Shown here: piece after piece, positions 28,689-38,330 of the stretch
Numbering within the stretch: position 1 is the stretch's first letter
How the letters are laid out: each line of letters opens with the position of its first letter
Assembly: GCF_003352185.1 (NCBI RefSeq)
Contig: NZ_CP029608.1
Location: 4,626,001-4,690,000 of the forward strand
DNA from: Pseudomonas kribbensis
Lineage (GTDB): Bacteria > Pseudomonadota > Gammaproteobacteria > Pseudomonadales > Pseudomonadaceae
Reading direction: 5' to 3'
DNA length: 64,000 bases
The notes under the pieces: generated by a model
Told to the model about the DNA's origin: nothing
What the model saw: the letters and a program-made list of their open reading frames with translations, nothing else
Databases searched by the model: none
Translations under genes and position numbers: made by a program

Positions 28689-29513
28689 TTACAGGTTCAC
28701 CACGTTGACGAAACGCGAAGCGGCAGTTTCATCAATCTTCAGGCTGGTGAAGTCGAACAGGTTACGGTCAGCCAGTTGCGACGGGATCACGTTCTGCAGG
28801 CTGCGGAAAATGCTCTCGGTACGGCCCGGGGTCTTGCGCTCCCAGTCCAGCAGCATTTCCTTGACCACCTGACGCTGCAGGTTTTCCTGGGAACCGCAGA
28901 GGTTGCACGGGATGATCGGGAATTGCTTGAAGTCCGAGTAGGCCTGGATGTCTTTCTCGTTGCAGTAGGCCAGCGGACGGATCACCACGTTGCGTCCGTC
29001 GTCGGCGCGCAGCTTCGGCGGCATCGCCTTAAGGGAGCCGTTGAAGAACATGTTGAGGAAGAACGTCTCGACGATGTCGTCGCGGTGATGACCGAGGGCC
29101 ATTTTGGTCGCGCCGATTTCGTCGGCGAAGGTGTACAGCGTGCCACGACGCAGGCGCGAGCACAGCGAACAGGTGGTCTTGCCTTCCGGGATCAGTTCCT
29201 TGACCACCGAGTAGGTGTCTTTCTCGACGATGTGGTACTCGATGCCCAGCTCTTTCAGGTAGGCAGGCAGCACGTGCTCGGGGAAGCCCGGCTGCTTCTG
29301 GTCCATGTTCACGGCGACGATCTCGAACTTGATCGGTGCAACCTTCTGCAGGTGCATCAGCACGTCGAGCATGGTGTAGCTGTCCTTGCCTCCGGACAGG
29401 CAGACCATGACCTTGTCGCCGTCTTCGATCATGTTGAAGTCGGTGACTGCTTCGCCGGCCAGGCGGCGCAGGCGCTTTTGCAGTTTGTTCTGATTGACCG
29501 TAAGAGTGCCCAT
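28689..29513 (-). CDS. ttcA: tRNA 2-thiocytidine(32) synthetase TtcA
   Basis: TtcA thiolates cytidine 32 of certain tRNAs using ATP and an iron-sulfur cluster. The ATG at 29511-29513 ([18 protein letters not shown]) gives 274 residues, the family size. The PP-loop SGGKDS is at residues 40-45. The two CxxC motifs, [11 protein letters not shown] and PCNLCGSQ, supply cluster ligands. The longer upstream form would add unconserved residues. It is monocistronic with a terminator downstream. Confidence 0.95.
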   Translation of the reverse strand: MGTLTVNQNKLQKRLRRLAGEAVTDFNMIEDGDKVMVCLSGGKDSYTMLDVLMHLQKVAPIKFEIVAVNMDQKQPGFPEHVLPAYLKELGIEYHIVEKDTYSVVKELIPEGKTTCSLCSRLRRGTLYTFADEIGATKMALGHHRDDIVETFFLNMFFNGSLKAMPPKLRADDGRNVVIRPLAYCNEKDIQAYSDFKQFPIIPCNLCGSQENLQRQVVKEMLLDWERKTPGRTESIFRSLQNVIPSQLADRNLFDFTSLKIDETAASRFVNVVNL

Positions 29514-29802
29514 GACGCGAAATCCGTGAGGTGTGACGAAAGGCGGGCATTTTACGCAAAAACACCGGGGTTGTGGCCACAGGTTGTCGCCCCCTCGAAT
29601 GCCCGTCTGCACAGACCCCGACGCGATTACCCCGCCGGTTTACAGCGCGATTTGCTCTAAGACCCCAATACCTGTGCGGTTAAGACCTTCCTATACTGCG
29701 ACATAAGGTCGCACGCAATCTGAAGACCTGTATTTGCTCGGCCACATTGGCCCGTAGGCGCTCCGCTGGGGGGCGATGGCAATAACGAGAGGAGTGACTG
29801 GC

Positions 29803-30405
29803 ATGATCCATCACGTAGTGGGACTTTTTACCCACCCCGATCAGGAATGGAAGGAAATCCGTGGCGACCAAGAGGAAAGCATCAGCCACATGTACCTGAC
29901 GCACACGTTGATTCTGGCGGCGATCCCCGCTGTTTCGGCGTTTATCGGCACGACTCAGGTCGGCTGGGTGATCGGCAGCCGCGCCCCGGTGATGCTCACC
30001 GTCGAAAGCGCGTTGTGGATGACCATCATGTCGTACCTGGCGATGCTCGGCGGGGTCGCGGTCATGGGGGCCTTCGTGCACTGGATGGCCCGCACCTATG
30101 ACGCCAACCCGAGCCTGGCCCGTTGCGTCGCGTTTGCCACCTACACCGCGACACCGTTGTTCGTCGGTGGCCTGGCGGCGCTGTATCCGCATATGTGGCT
30201 GGGGATGATCGTCGGTACGGCGGCCATCTGCTACACGGTGTACCTGCTGTATGTGGGGCTGCCGACCTTCATGAACATTCCGTCTGACGAGGGCTTTCTG
30301 TTTTCCAGCTCGGTGCTGGCGGTGGGTCTGGTGGTGCTGGTGGCCATCATGGCGTTTACCGTGATTGTCTGGGGACTGGGCGTGGGGCCCGTCTACACAA
30401 ATTAG
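29803..30405 (+). CDS. Yip1-family membrane protein
   Basis: A 200-residue integral membrane protein (MIHHVVGLFTHPDQEWKEIRGD). After a cytoplasmic N-terminus of about 30 residues come five hydrophobic segments, including ILAAIPAVSAFIGTTQVGWVIG, WMTIMSYLAMLGGVAVMGAF, and the C-terminal VLVAIMAFTVIVWGLGVG. The arrangement fits bacterial Yip1/DUF1282 proteins, whose role is unknown. I chose ATG 29803, preceded by GAGAGGAG, over the ATG at 29776. It is flanked by a 289-base spacer and a terminator, so it is a single-gene unit. Confidence 0.85.
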   Translation: MIHHVVGLFTHPDQEWKEIRGDQEESISHMYLTHTLILAAIPAVSAFIGTTQVGWVIGSRAPVMLTVESALWMTIMSYLAMLGGVAVMGAFVHWMARTYDANPSLARCVAFATYTATPLFVGGLAALYPHMWLGMIVGTAAICYTVYLLYVGLPTFMNIPSDEGFLFSSSVLAVGLVVLVAIMAFTVIVWGLGVGPVYTN

Positions 30406-30443
30406 CTGGCCGCACCGCCGAGAAGAACAAGATCCGCCAACAC

Positions 30444-30466
30444 AGGCCGCCGCGAGGCGGCCTTCT
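30444..30466 (+). terminator. intrinsic terminator after the Yip1 gene
   Basis: Stem AGGCCGCC-GCGA-GGCGGCCT followed by TCTC; the T-tract is weak. Confidence 0.65.
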
Positions 30467-30562
30467 CATGCCAGGGAAAAGCGTCACGACCATTCGGCAG
30501 TTCAGCGATACGCAAGGCCGGACGGTTGCGGCATACTCCGACTCTCTGGAGATCCATCAAGC

Positions 30563-31057
30563 ATGCCCGAGCAACTCAATACCCGCGTCGAAGACTGTTT
30601 CCAACTCGCTGAATCCTTTTTCAAACGTCCTTTCAAACGCCCCGTGGTGAGCCTCAAGCTGCGCGGGCAAAAAGCCGGGGTCGCGCATCTGCACGAGAAC
30701 CTGCTGCGCTTCAATCCGCAGCTGTACCGGGAGAACACCGAGCATTTCCTCAAACAGACCGTGGCCCACGAAGTCGCGCACCTGATCGCCCATCAACTGT
30801 TCGGCGACCGCATCCAGCCCCATGGCGAGGAGTGGCAACTGATCATGCGCGGCGTCTACGAGCTGCCGCCGGATCGCTGCCATACGTATGAGATCAAACG
30901 CCGCAGCGTGACCCGCTATATCTACAAATGCCCGTGTGCGGACAGCGATTTTCCGTTTTCGGCCCAGCGCCATAGTCTGGTCAGGCAGGGGCGACGGTAT
31001 CTGTGCCGCCGATGCCGGAATACGCTGGTGTTCAGTGGCGAGATGCGGGTCGAGTGA
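30563..31057 (+). CDS. sprT: SprT-like zinc metalloprotease domain protein
   Basis: A 164-residue SprT family protein. The metzincin-like motif HEVAH (His69, Glu70, His73) lies in KQTVAHEVAHLIAHQLFGD. The C-terminal zinc ribbon uses YKCPCADSDFPF and YLCRRCRNTL. The bacterial protein is little studied; its eukaryotic relative SPRTN cleaves DNA-protein crosslinks, but that role should not be assumed here. The start is ATG 30563. It is convergent with the CaiB-like gene with only one base between. Confidence 0.9.
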   Translation: MPEQLNTRVEDCFQLAESFFKRPFKRPVVSLKLRGQKAGVAHLHENLLRFNPQLYRENTEHFLKQTVAHEVAHLIAHQLFGDRIQPHGEEWQLIMRGVYELPPDRCHTYEIKRRSVTRYIYKCPCADSDFPFSAQRHSLVRQGRRYLCRRCRNTLVFSGEMRVE

Positions 31058-31058
31058 G

Positions 31059-32240
31059 TCAGGCGATCACTTTGGCCCGCCGCAGTTCGGCAATGCGCTC
31101 AACACTCAAGCCCAACTCCCCCAACACCTGATCCGTATGCTGCCCCGGCGCCGCGCCGACATGTCGCGGCGGCGGCAACGCTTCGGAAAACTTCAGCGGG
31201 CAAGCGATCTGCGCTTGTGACGAGCCATCACCACGGGGCACCTGAGTCACCAGCTCCCGCGCCTGCAACTGCGGATGCTGCACCGCCTCGCCCAGGTTCA
31301 ACACCGGTTCGACGCAGGCATCGATGCCGGCGAACAGCTCGCACAGTTCGGCAAAGTCATGCTTCTCGAACTCGACCTTCAAGGCATCCTTGAGCGCCAG
31401 CTGCTGCTCAGGCTTGGGTGACAAACCCTGCGCCGCCAGCTCCGGCCGCCCCAGCGCCGCACACAGTTGCTGCATGAACGCCGGCTCCAGGCTGCCCACC
31501 GACATCCAGCGCCCGTCGCGGGAGCGGTAGCAGTCGTAGAAGCTGCCACCATTGAGCATCTGATCCTCCCAGCCCGGCTCCTCGCCGCAGGCCAGATACC
31601 CGGCGCCAGCCATGGCATTCAGACTGAAGGCGCAGTCGGTCATGCTCACGTCCAGGTGTGTGCCCTGCCCGGTTTGCTGGCGGGAAATCACCGCCGCCAA
31701 CAGGCCGATCACCCCGTGCAGCGAGCCACCCGCGATATCCGCCACCTGCATGCCCAGCGGCAACGGCCCGCTGTCGGCGCGCCCGGTGTAACTGGAGAGC
31801 CCGGCCAGCGCCAGATAGTTGATGTCGTGGCCGGCGCGATCCTTGTACGGCCCGGTCTGGCCGTATCCGGTGATCGACACATAAATCAGCTTCGGGTTGA
31901 TCGCCTTCAGCGCCTCGTAGCCCAGCCCCAGCCGCTCCATCACGCCGGGGCGAAACTGCTCCAGTACGATGTCGTAGTCCGCCAGCAACTGCTTCACCAG
32001 CTCCAGCGCCTCGGGCTGTTTGAGATCCAGCGCCAGACTGCGTTTATTGCGATTCAGGTAGGCGTGGCTGGCCGAAATCCCGTGATCGTGAGGCGGCAAC
32101 ACCCGCAGCAAATCGAGGCGGGTCGGCGATTCGATGCGCAGCACCTCGGCGCCCATGTCCGCCAGCAGCAGCGAGGCGAACGGTCCCGGCAGCAGGGTCG
32201 AGAAATCCAGAATCTTCAGTGAGGCCAGCGGTGCAGACAT
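31059..32240 (-). CDS. CaiB/BaiF family CoA-transferase
   Basis: A 393-residue class III CoA-transferase, which moves CoA between acyl-CoA and a free acid, or racemises 2-methylacyl-CoA in some members. The N-terminus LKILDFSTLLPGPFASLLLADMGAEVLRIE and the segment YVSITGYGQTGPYKDRAGHDINYLALAGLSSYTG are family signatures. The catalytic Asp lies in the latter. The sequence GQGTHLDVSMTDCAF continues the conserved core. It is a single gene, convergent with sprT. The substrate is unknown; the overall pattern resembles alpha-methylacyl-CoA racemases. Confidence 0.9.
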   Translation of the reverse strand: MSAPLASLKILDFSTLLPGPFASLLLADMGAEVLRIESPTRLDLLRVLPPHDHGISASHAYLNRNKRSLALDLKQPEALELVKQLLADYDIVLEQFRPGVMERLGLGYEALKAINPKLIYVSITGYGQTGPYKDRAGHDINYLALAGLSSYTGRADSGPLPLGMQVADIAGGSLHGVIGLLAAVISRQQTGQGTHLDVSMTDCAFSLNAMAGAGYLACGEEPGWEDQMLNGGSFYDCYRSRDGRWMSVGSLEPAFMQQLCAALGRPELAAQGLSPKPEQQLALKDALKVEFEKHDFAELCELFAGIDACVEPVLNLGEAVQHPQLQARELVTQVPRGDGSSQAQIACPLKFSEALPPPRHVGAAPGQHTDQVLGELGLSVERIAELRRAKVIA

Positions 32241-32345
32241 GGGCGATCTCCATCAACGATGCATGCAGCCTAGGCAGCCATGAACAATGGGGCAATTACC
32301 GGATGCGTCAGTTGCGCTGACCGTTGCGCTCAAACAGCAGGCAAG

Positions 32346-32370
32346 AAAAAACCCGCCGAAGCGGGTTTTT
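32346..32370 (-). terminator. intrinsic terminator of dctA
   Basis: AAAAACCCGC-CGAA-GCGGGTTTTT. The stem is flanked by A's and T's and sits 16 bases past the dctA stop on the minus strand; it may also serve the opposite strand. Confidence 0.9.
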
Positions 32371-32385
32371 CCATTCAAGCGATGC

Positions 32386-33720
32386 TTACTTCACATTGCT
32401 CGGGGTCGGGCCTTCGGCCACACCCAGGTCGTCTTCGTGACGCTGGTCGACGATACCGCGACCGCCCGAGGCCAGCTCGGCGTCCAGTACGTCGGTGTCC
32501 AGTTCCTTGACCCACTTGGCCACAACAATGGTCGCAACGGCGTTGCCGACCAGGTTGGTCAGGGCGCGGGCTTCGGACATGAAGCGGTCGATACCCAGGA
32601 TCAGTGCCAGACCGGCCACCGGCAGGTGACCTACCGCCGACAGGGTGGCGGCCAGCACGATGAAGCCCGAACCGGTCACACCGGCGGCGCCTTTGGAGGA
32701 CAGCAGCAACACCACCAGCAGGGTGATCTGGTGAGTGATGTCCATGTGGGTGTCGGTCGCCTGAGCGATGAACACGGCCGCCATGGTCAGGTAGATCGCA
32801 GTACCGTCGAGGTTGAACGAGTAACCGGTCGGGATCACCAGACCCACTACCGATTTCTTCGCGCCCAGACGCTCCATCTTGATCAGCATGCGTGGCAGTA
32901 CCGATTCCGACGAGGAAGTGCCGAGTACGATCAGCAGCTCTTCACGGATGTAGCGGATCATCTTCAGCACGCTGAAGCCGTGCATGCGGGCGATGGCACC
33001 CAGCACGATCAGGATGAACGCCAGGCAAGTGATGTAGAAGCACGCCATCAGTTGACCCAGCTGCACCAGCGAGCCGACACCGTAGGCGCCGATGGTGAAC
33101 GCCATCGCACCGAAGGCACCGATCGGCGCGAGCTTCATGATCATGTTGATGATGTTGAACATCACGTGGGCGAAGCGATCGATGAAGTCCAGGATCGGCT
33201 TGCCGTAGGCACCCAGGCGGTGCAGGGCGAAACCGAAGATCACCGAGAACATCAGCACTTGCAGGATGTCACCGGTGGCGAACGCGCCGACGATGGTGGT
33301 CGGGATCACGTTGAGCAGGAAGCCGACAACGCTCTGGTCAGCGCCTTGCTGCACGTAGGTGGCGACTTTCGAGGCGTCGAGGGTAGCGACGTCGATGTGC
33401 ATGCCGTTGCCCGGCTGCACGATGTTGACCACGATCAGGCCGACCAGCAGGGCGATGGTCGAAACGATTTCGAAGTACAGGAGCGCGTAACCGCCGGTCT
33501 TGCCGACCGATTTCATGCTCTGCATGCCGGCGATGCCGCTGACCACGGTGCAGAAGATGATTGGAGCGATGATCATCTTGATCAGTTTGATGAACCCGTC
33601 ACCCAGCGGCTTTACGGCCACGCCGAACTGCGGGTAGTAGTGACCGAGCGCAATACCGATACAGATTGCGACGATCACCTGGAAATACAGGGATTTGTAC
33701 AGTGGCTGACGAGTCGTCAT
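32386..33720 (-). CDS. dctA: C4-dicarboxylate:cation symporter DctA
   Basis: DctA imports succinate, fumarate and malate with cations. The ATG at 33718-33720 ([30 protein letters not shown]) gives 444 residues, the family length; an upstream extension would add unconserved sequence. Eight or so membrane segments and two re-entrant loops are implied. The signatures [45 protein letters not shown] and [15 protein letters not shown] match the DAACS family. It is expected to be under DctBD and sigma-54, consistent with the promoter and upstream sites seen at 33866-34014. Confidence 0.96.
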   Translation of the reverse strand: MTTRQPLYKSLYFQVIVAICIGIALGHYYPQFGVAVKPLGDGFIKLIKMIIAPIIFCTVVSGIAGMQSMKSVGKTGGYALLYFEIVSTIALLVGLIVVNIVQPGNGMHIDVATLDASKVATYVQQGADQSVVGFLLNVIPTTIVGAFATGDILQVLMFSVIFGFALHRLGAYGKPILDFIDRFAHVMFNIINMIMKLAPIGAFGAMAFTIGAYGVGSLVQLGQLMACFYITCLAFILIVLGAIARMHGFSVLKMIRYIREELLIVLGTSSSESVLPRMLIKMERLGAKKSVVGLVIPTGYSFNLDGTAIYLTMAAVFIAQATDTHMDITHQITLLVVLLLSSKGAAGVTGSGFIVLAATLSAVGHLPVAGLALILGIDRFMSEARALTNLVGNAVATIVVAKWVKELDTDVLDAELASGGRGIVDQRHEDDLGVAEGPTPSNVK

Positions 33721-33865
33721 TGCAAAGTTCCTCAAGAGTCCCGCGTGGCAACATCCATCTGTTGAACGCGACACTTGAATTGCGAACCCTCCTGCACTGG
33801 AGGGATTTGTTGTGTCGAACGGCGCTTTCCGGACCGGCTCGGCGCACGCTTCTGTCGCTCTTATC

Positions 33866-33880
33866 GCAAACGTCGTGCCA
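33866..33880 (-). promoter_or_regulatory. sigma-54 promoter of dctA
   Basis: On the minus strand the sequence is TGGCACG-ACGT-TTGC, an exact match to the -24/-12 consensus with GG and GC ten bases apart. The expected start of transcription is near 33854, giving a leader of about 135 nt before dctA. Confidence 0.88.
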
Positions 33881-33958
33881 CTTTGGTGCAAATTGCTGCA
33901 AGCCTTTTGATATCAGGGGATGCAGGTTTTTCTGTGTCACCATCCGGTTACTCAAGTG

Positions 33959-34015
33959 TGGCGGATTTCCGCCAACACACCTGCTCTCGTCCTACAATTT
34001 GGCGGAAATCCGCCT
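33959..34015. promoter_or_regulatory. twin palindromes resembling DctD enhancer sites
   Basis: TGGCGGATTTCCGCCA (33959-33974) and TGGCGGAAATCCGCCT (34000-34015) are near-reverse complements of one another, with centres 41 bp (about four helical turns) apart. They lie about 105-161 bp upstream of the predicted dctA start, typical of an enhancer. The core GCGGAAATCCGC is the form I recall for rhizobial DctD sites. The divergent AraC gene could instead use them. Confidence 0.7.
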
Positions 34016-34072
34016 TGTTGCCGATCAGAGCCGCCGGCTACCATCGGTCGCCAGAGGAAGGATTTGCCGCTT

Positions 34073-35068
34073 ATGCGCGAACGCACCATCGCCAGTCACT
34101 TCGCCCGTGCCGCCCTCGTCGGCGCGCGCCGTCGCGGGTTCGATTATTCGGGCTTGCTGCTGCAACTGGGCATCAGTCCCGAACTGCTCGACGAGCCCCG
34201 TGCGCGGATCGCCCCGGAACTGTTCACCCAACTGATCCAGAACCTGTGGCAGGCCCTGGACGACGAATGCCTGGGCTTCGGCAACGCGCCCAGCAAGACC
34301 GGCAGTTTCGCCATGATGTGCCACGCCATCATCCATTGCCGCAGCCTGGAAAAGGCTCTGCAGCGCGGCTTATTGTTTTATAGCCTATTCCCCGAGGCCC
34401 CGCGCCTGAGCCTGAGCCATGAAGACGAATGGGTGCGCCTGAGCCTCGACGATTCGCAATTGTGGGATCCGGATCACTTTCTCTCCGAGAGCCTGCTGGT
34501 GATCTGGCATCGCCTCGGCAGTTGGCTGATCGGCCAGCGGATTCGTCTGGAACAGGCAAGTTTCAGCTACCCGAAACCGGCGCACGGGGCGGAATACGAT
34601 TTGCTGTTCTCGTGTCCGCTGGCGTTTTCGGCGCCGCAAAGCAGTCTGGTGTTTCACAGTCGCTATCTGCACATGCCGCTGTTGCAGGACGAGCGCACCC
34701 TCAAGCACTTTCTCGAACGCTCCCCCGCCGACCTGCTGTCTCGCCCGGACGACGGCAACAGCCTCAGCAGCCGATTGCGCCGCCTGCTCAGTCACGACAG
34801 CGCGCGCTGGCCGGACCTGGAAGCCGTAGCGGCGCACCTGCACATCAGCCCGCAAACCCTGCGCCGGCATTTGCGCGAGGAAGGCACCAGTTTTCAGGAG
34901 TTGAAGGATCAGTTGCGCCGGGACATTGCGATCTATCACCTGGGGCGGGCGGATCTGTCGTTGCAACAGATTGCCGAACAGCTCGGATTTTCCGAACCGT
35001 CGGCGTTCCATCGGGCGTTCAAGAAGTGGACGGGGCTGACGCCGGGGGCGTATCGGGCGCAGGTGTGA
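34073..35068 (+). CDS. AraC-family transcriptional regulator
   Basis: A 331-residue regulator with an Arabinose-binding/DUF4096-like N-terminal domain (about residues 10-200) and a C-terminal AraC HTH pair (LEAVAAHLHISPQTLRRHLREEGTSFQELKD and LSLQQIAEQLGFSEPSAFHRAFKKWTGLTPGAYR). The overall layout is that of OruR/ArgR-like or MmsR-like family members. The start is ATG 34073. It is divergent from dctA and matches the position of PAO1 PA1184 as I recall. The ligand and targets are unknown. Confidence 0.9.
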   Translation: MRERTIASHFARAALVGARRRGFDYSGLLLQLGISPELLDEPRARIAPELFTQLIQNLWQALDDECLGFGNAPSKTGSFAMMCHAIIHCRSLEKALQRGLLFYSLFPEAPRLSLSHEDEWVRLSLDDSQLWDPDHFLSESLLVIWHRLGSWLIGQRIRLEQASFSYPKPAHGAEYDLLFSCPLAFSAPQSSLVFHSRYLHMPLLQDERTLKHFLERSPADLLSRPDDGNSLSSRLRRLLSHDSARWPDLEAVAAHLHISPQTLRRHLREEGTSFQELKDQLRRDIAIYHLGRADLSLQQIAEQLGFSEPSAFHRAFKKWTGLTPGAYRAQV

Positions 35069-35111
35069 GCACCAATACAAGCCGATGAGTCGAGGCTTTA
35101 AGTGTTGATCA

Positions 35112-36161
35112 TCAGTCTGGCCAAATAGAAAGTTGCATCAATGGAGAGCCAACCGTACCTCCTGATACCCGTTCGATAATGCTGAAAGCATTGGCCTCAG
35201 TGCCTAGGTGATCTGGCCTGTATGGGACCTTGATTTTCAGATCCAGACCGATCTGATGAGCTCCCAATGTCTGTTGCAAGACATACACAGTTCCGATGTC
35301 ACTCCCCCAAAAAACGAAGGTAAGTGCGTCTCCGACGCTCATTCCGTGAGTGCTCAGCGTGAGTGGAGTCCTTCCACTTTCATCGACTTTTTCAAGATTG
35401 CCAGGAGTGTAGTGTCCCAAAATGCCATGGTCAGGAACCGGACTCAGCAAGTCGCCCTCGACTTGAAACACTGAAACGGGACTGATCCATTGCCGGCCAG
35501 CATTGCTCACGGTGTACACAATCTCAATGGCGCCATACTTGTTCGGCTTCAAGTAACGGGGTTCAACAGCAATAACAACATCTTTGCCTGCATCATCCGC
35601 TTCGATCCGAAAGTAATTGACCCAGCTGGACTCGCAATCAGACCCGTGACAGAAAAGAGAAACCAGTGCGCCGGTCGAGAGCGACGCTGACTCCCTGAGC
35701 CGAAGGTTCACGCCCTGATCAGCCAACGCTGAAGAGATGACATTGCCCTCGACCCCATCTATGACAGGCCGATAAATTTCGTCCTCGACAAGGTAATCGG
35801 TCGCTGGAGACCTATTGGGATCAGCTTCAAAATAAAAGTAGTAGACGTTGACCTCTTGCCCCCTGAGCGCCAATGCACGTTCGGCAGGTATTTCCAGGGT
35901 CGTATCCCCATCGGCGGTTTTGATAGTTCCTCCCAGCCCCCAACCATTCGAATATTTCGCCTCAACGATAGCGTGAAATGTTGCGCCCTCTCGCTGCCCT
36001 TCAAACCAGGGAATTCGGAATGTCAGTCCCTTACTCAACAGCGCAAAGGGAATCACTCCATTCAGCGCTCCATCAATCGAAGCGGACGGTAGATCTATTC
36101 TGACTCGAGGCATCGCCTCAACCATTTGTTTCCGTTCTTGAGCAGTGATGAACGCAACCAT
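35112..36161 (-). CDS. unrecognised protein of three repeated beta modules
   Basis: A 349-residue protein (start ATG 36159-36161, MVAFITAQERKQM, with GGGAG upstream). Three modules of about 105-115 residues share a pattern: an opening G..N.VI..ALL...G (residues about 25-45), a middle W..GFG/YFRIEAD type strand, and an end IEIVYTVSNAGRQWISPV or LIGLDLKIKVPYR. This looks like Ig-like beta-sandwich repeats. There is no signal peptide or membrane segment. Codon use is less GC-rich than neighbouring genes, and the gene sits alone between the AraC gene and phoPQ, suggesting a strain-variable insertion. I do not recognise a function. Confidence 0.7.
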   Translation of the reverse strand: MVAFITAQERKQMVEAMPRVRIDLPSASIDGALNGVIPFALLSKGLTFRIPWFEGQREGATFHAIVEAKYSNGWGLGGTIKTADGDTTLEIPAERALALRGQEVNVYYFYFEADPNRSPATDYLVEDEIYRPVIDGVEGNVISSALADQGVNLRLRESASLSTGALVSLFCHGSDCESSWVNYFRIEADDAGKDVVIAVEPRYLKPNKYGAIEIVYTVSNAGRQWISPVSVFQVEGDLLSPVPDHGILGHYTPGNLEKVDESGRTPLTLSTHGMSVGDALTFVFWGSDIGTVYVLQQTLGAHQIGLDLKIKVPYRPDHLGTEANAFSIIERVSGGTVGSPLMQLSIWPD

Positions 36162-36309
36162 TTCCAGTCTCCCTGTTCCGAAAGCATCACGGCCCGATCC
36201 CGTGATGGACAAAAACAGGGTGTTGGATATGCGCGGAACGAACCACTGTCAGATCTGACAGTGGCGATGAATGGTCGAAATCAAGGCGCCTTTCGAAAGA
36301 GACTTCGAT

Positions 36310-37656
36310 TTACACCGCTGGAAAATGAATCCTGAACGCCGCCCCGCCCATCGGCGAATCGCCCAGGGTCAATTTGGCGTTGTAGCTCTCGATGATGTCC
36401 TTGACCACCGCCAGACCGATCCCCTGCCCCGGGTGCTGGCGATCCAGACGTTCGCCGCGTTCAAGAATCCGCGCCCGCTGATGTTGCGGTACGCCGGGGC
36501 CGTCGTCTTCGATACACAATTCGCTCCCGGCCAGGGTTTCGCGCACGCTGATGCGCACTTCGCCCAGGCACAGGCGATAGGCGTTTTCCAGCAGGTTGCC
36601 CAGCATTTCCAGCAAGGCGCCCTGCTCGATCGGCAGGTAGCAGTGCTCCGGCAGGTCGAATGCCACGCGAACGCGCTTGTCTCGGTAGACCTTGTCGAGG
36701 GTGTCGCACAGGCTTTTGAGCACCGGGCGCAGGCGCACCTGATGGCGCACCAGACCGCTTTTGCGCAAGCTGGCGCGTTGTAACTGGTAGCTGATCTGCT
36801 GGCTCATGCGTTCAATCTGGGTTTGCAGCACCCAGGCCTGATCGCGATCTTCGGGGCGCTGGGCCATGTCTTCGCTGACACCCTGCAACACCGCCAGCGG
36901 GGTTTTCAGACTGTGGGCCAGATCGTCGAGGGAGTCGCGGTAACGGCTGCGTTGCTGACGCTCGCTGTGCAGCAAGCGGTTGAGCGAGCCGGTCAGGCGC
37001 AGCAGTTCACGGGGGTGCTGTTCGGTGAGGCTTTCGCGGGTGCCGCCTTCGATTTCGTCCAGCTCCTGACTGAGCCGGCGCAGGGCTTTCAGGCCCCAGG
37101 TCAGGCCGATCCACAGCAGCGAGAGCAAGACCAGCAACGCAGCACCGAAGCCGAGGTAGAGGTTTTCCCGCAGGCCCTCGAGGGTGGTTTCGTATTCGCG
37201 CACCGGTTGCAGCGCGACGATGCTGAACGCCGCATTCTTGCCGCCGAGCAGTTTGACTTCGACGTCGTAGACGAAGAACTCCTGACCGCTGGCTTCGCGA
37301 ATCCGCGCGAACTCGCTGCCCATTCCGTCGTAACGCGGTTTGTAGTTGATCTGCTCTTCCTGGGTCGCTTTCGAGCGCCAGACCAGATGACCTTCGCGGT
37401 CGTAGATGTAGCCGAGCAGACGGAAGTCGGCGAGGTTGAAACGCTCGTCCGGCAACTGCATCGGCATCACCAGCCGACCGTTTTCAATCCGTGCAGCAGA
37501 AATCAGTGTGGTGACATCCGAAGCCAGGCGCTGCTCGATGGAATCCTGCAGCGCCAGGCTGAACGCCCCTTGCATCGCCGGAAGCAAGGCGAGCATGAAG
37601 AACACCGCCAGCGTCGTGGCGGCCAACATCAAACGAACACGAAGCGAACGGATCAA
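36310..37656 (-). CDS. phoQ: sensor histidine kinase PhoQ
   Basis: PhoQ senses low Mg2+ and cationic peptides in pseudomonads and phosphorylates PhoP. The 448-residue protein has TM1 at about residues 8-29, a periplasmic sensor, TM2 about 168-187, HAMP, and HisKA with His248 (DDLAHSLKTPLAVLQG). The ATPase domain shows LLGNLLENAYRL and GQGIGLAVVKDI. Translation starts at TTG 37656, overlapping the phoP stop by 3 bases; 448 residues matches the P. aeruginosa protein. The phoP-phoQ pair lacks an adjacent oprH. Confidence 0.93.
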   Translation of the reverse strand: MIRSLRVRLMLAATTLAVFFMLALLPAMQGAFSLALQDSIEQRLASDVTTLISAARIENGRLVMPMQLPDERFNLADFRLLGYIYDREGHLVWRSKATQEEQINYKPRYDGMGSEFARIREASGQEFFVYDVEVKLLGGKNAAFSIVALQPVREYETTLEGLRENLYLGFGAALLVLLSLLWIGLTWGLKALRRLSQELDEIEGGTRESLTEQHPRELLRLTGSLNRLLHSERQQRSRYRDSLDDLAHSLKTPLAVLQGVSEDMAQRPEDRDQAWVLQTQIERMSQQISYQLQRASLRKSGLVRHQVRLRPVLKSLCDTLDKVYRDKRVRVAFDLPEHCYLPIEQGALLEMLGNLLENAYRLCLGEVRISVRETLAGSELCIEDDGPGVPQHQRARILERGERLDRQHPGQGIGLAVVKDIIESYNAKLTLGDSPMGGAAFRIHFPAV

Positions 37657-38330
37657 GTGCAGCGCTCATTGAACAGATAGCCCAGCCCACGCACCGTGTC
37701 GATCGGCTTGAACCCGGCCGGGCCTTCGAGCTTGCGCCGCAAACGCCCGACCAGCACTTCGATCACGTTCGGATCACGCTCGTCGTCGTCCGGGTACAGC
37801 TGTTCCATCAGGCGATCCTTGGGCACCACTTGCTGGTGGTGACGCATCAGGTATTCGAGGATCCGGTATTCGTAGGCGGTCAGCGCCAGCGGCTGTTCAT
37901 CGAGGGTCGCCTGCTTGCGATTGAGGTCGAGCAGCAGCGGTCCGGCAACGATGGACGACTGGGTAAAACCGCTGGAACGACGCAGCAGCGCATTGAGCCG
38001 TGCTTCCAGCTCTTCGAACTGGAACGGCTTGACCAGATAATCGTCGGCGCCGGCGGCCAGGCCTTCGACCTTGTCCTGCCAGTTGCCACGCGCGGTGAGA
38101 ATCAGGATCGGAAAGCTCTTGCCGTCCTGGCGCAACTGGCGGATCAGGTCGAGCCCGCCCATCCCCGGCAGGCCGAGGTCGATCACCGCCAGGTCAAAAT
38201 TGAATTGCCCGGTCTGGTACAGCGCCTCTTCGGCATTGGCCACGGACTCGACCACGTGACCGCTTTCCGTCAGGCGGGTTTGCAGGTGATGGCGCAACAG
38301 CGCTTCATCTTCGACGACCAACAGTTTCAT
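37653..38330 (-). CDS. phoP: response regulator PhoP
   Basis: An OmpR-family regulator of Mg2+-limitation and polymyxin-resistance genes. The ATG at 38328-38330 (MKLLVVEDEALLRHHL) gives 225 residues, the size of P. aeruginosa PhoP; a longer form adds MARESV. The receiver has Asp51 (VIDLGLPGMGG) and the KPF lysine; the DNA-binding domain has VLVGRLRRKLEG and VRGLGYLF. GGGAGAG precedes the start. A PhoP-box array upstream suggests autoregulation. The upstream gene is the divergent dienelactone hydrolase instead of oprH. Confidence 0.94.
   Translation of the reverse strand: MKLLVVEDEALLRHHLQTRLTESGHVVESVANAEEALYQTGQFNFDLAVIDLGLPGMGGLDLIRQLRQDGKSFPILILTARGNWQDKVEGLAAGADDYLVKPFQFEELEARLNALLRRSSGFTQSSIVAGPLLLDLNRKQATLDEQPLALTAYEYRILEYLMRHHQQVVPKDRLMEQLYPDDDERDPNVIEVLVGRLRRKLEGPAGFKPIDTVRGLGYLFNERCT

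Larger units (their letters stand above)
33721..34072. other. 352-base dctA/AraC intergenic region
   Basis: It contains a sigma-54 promoter for dctA and two enhancer-like palindromes (separate entries). No gene is seen in it; the reading frames crossing it lack conserved features. Confidence 0.8.

Noticed and set aside
32287..33765. 492-codon open frame antisense to dctA
   Set aside because: Rich in His, Gln and Asp from reverse reading of membrane-protein codons; dctA is the real gene.
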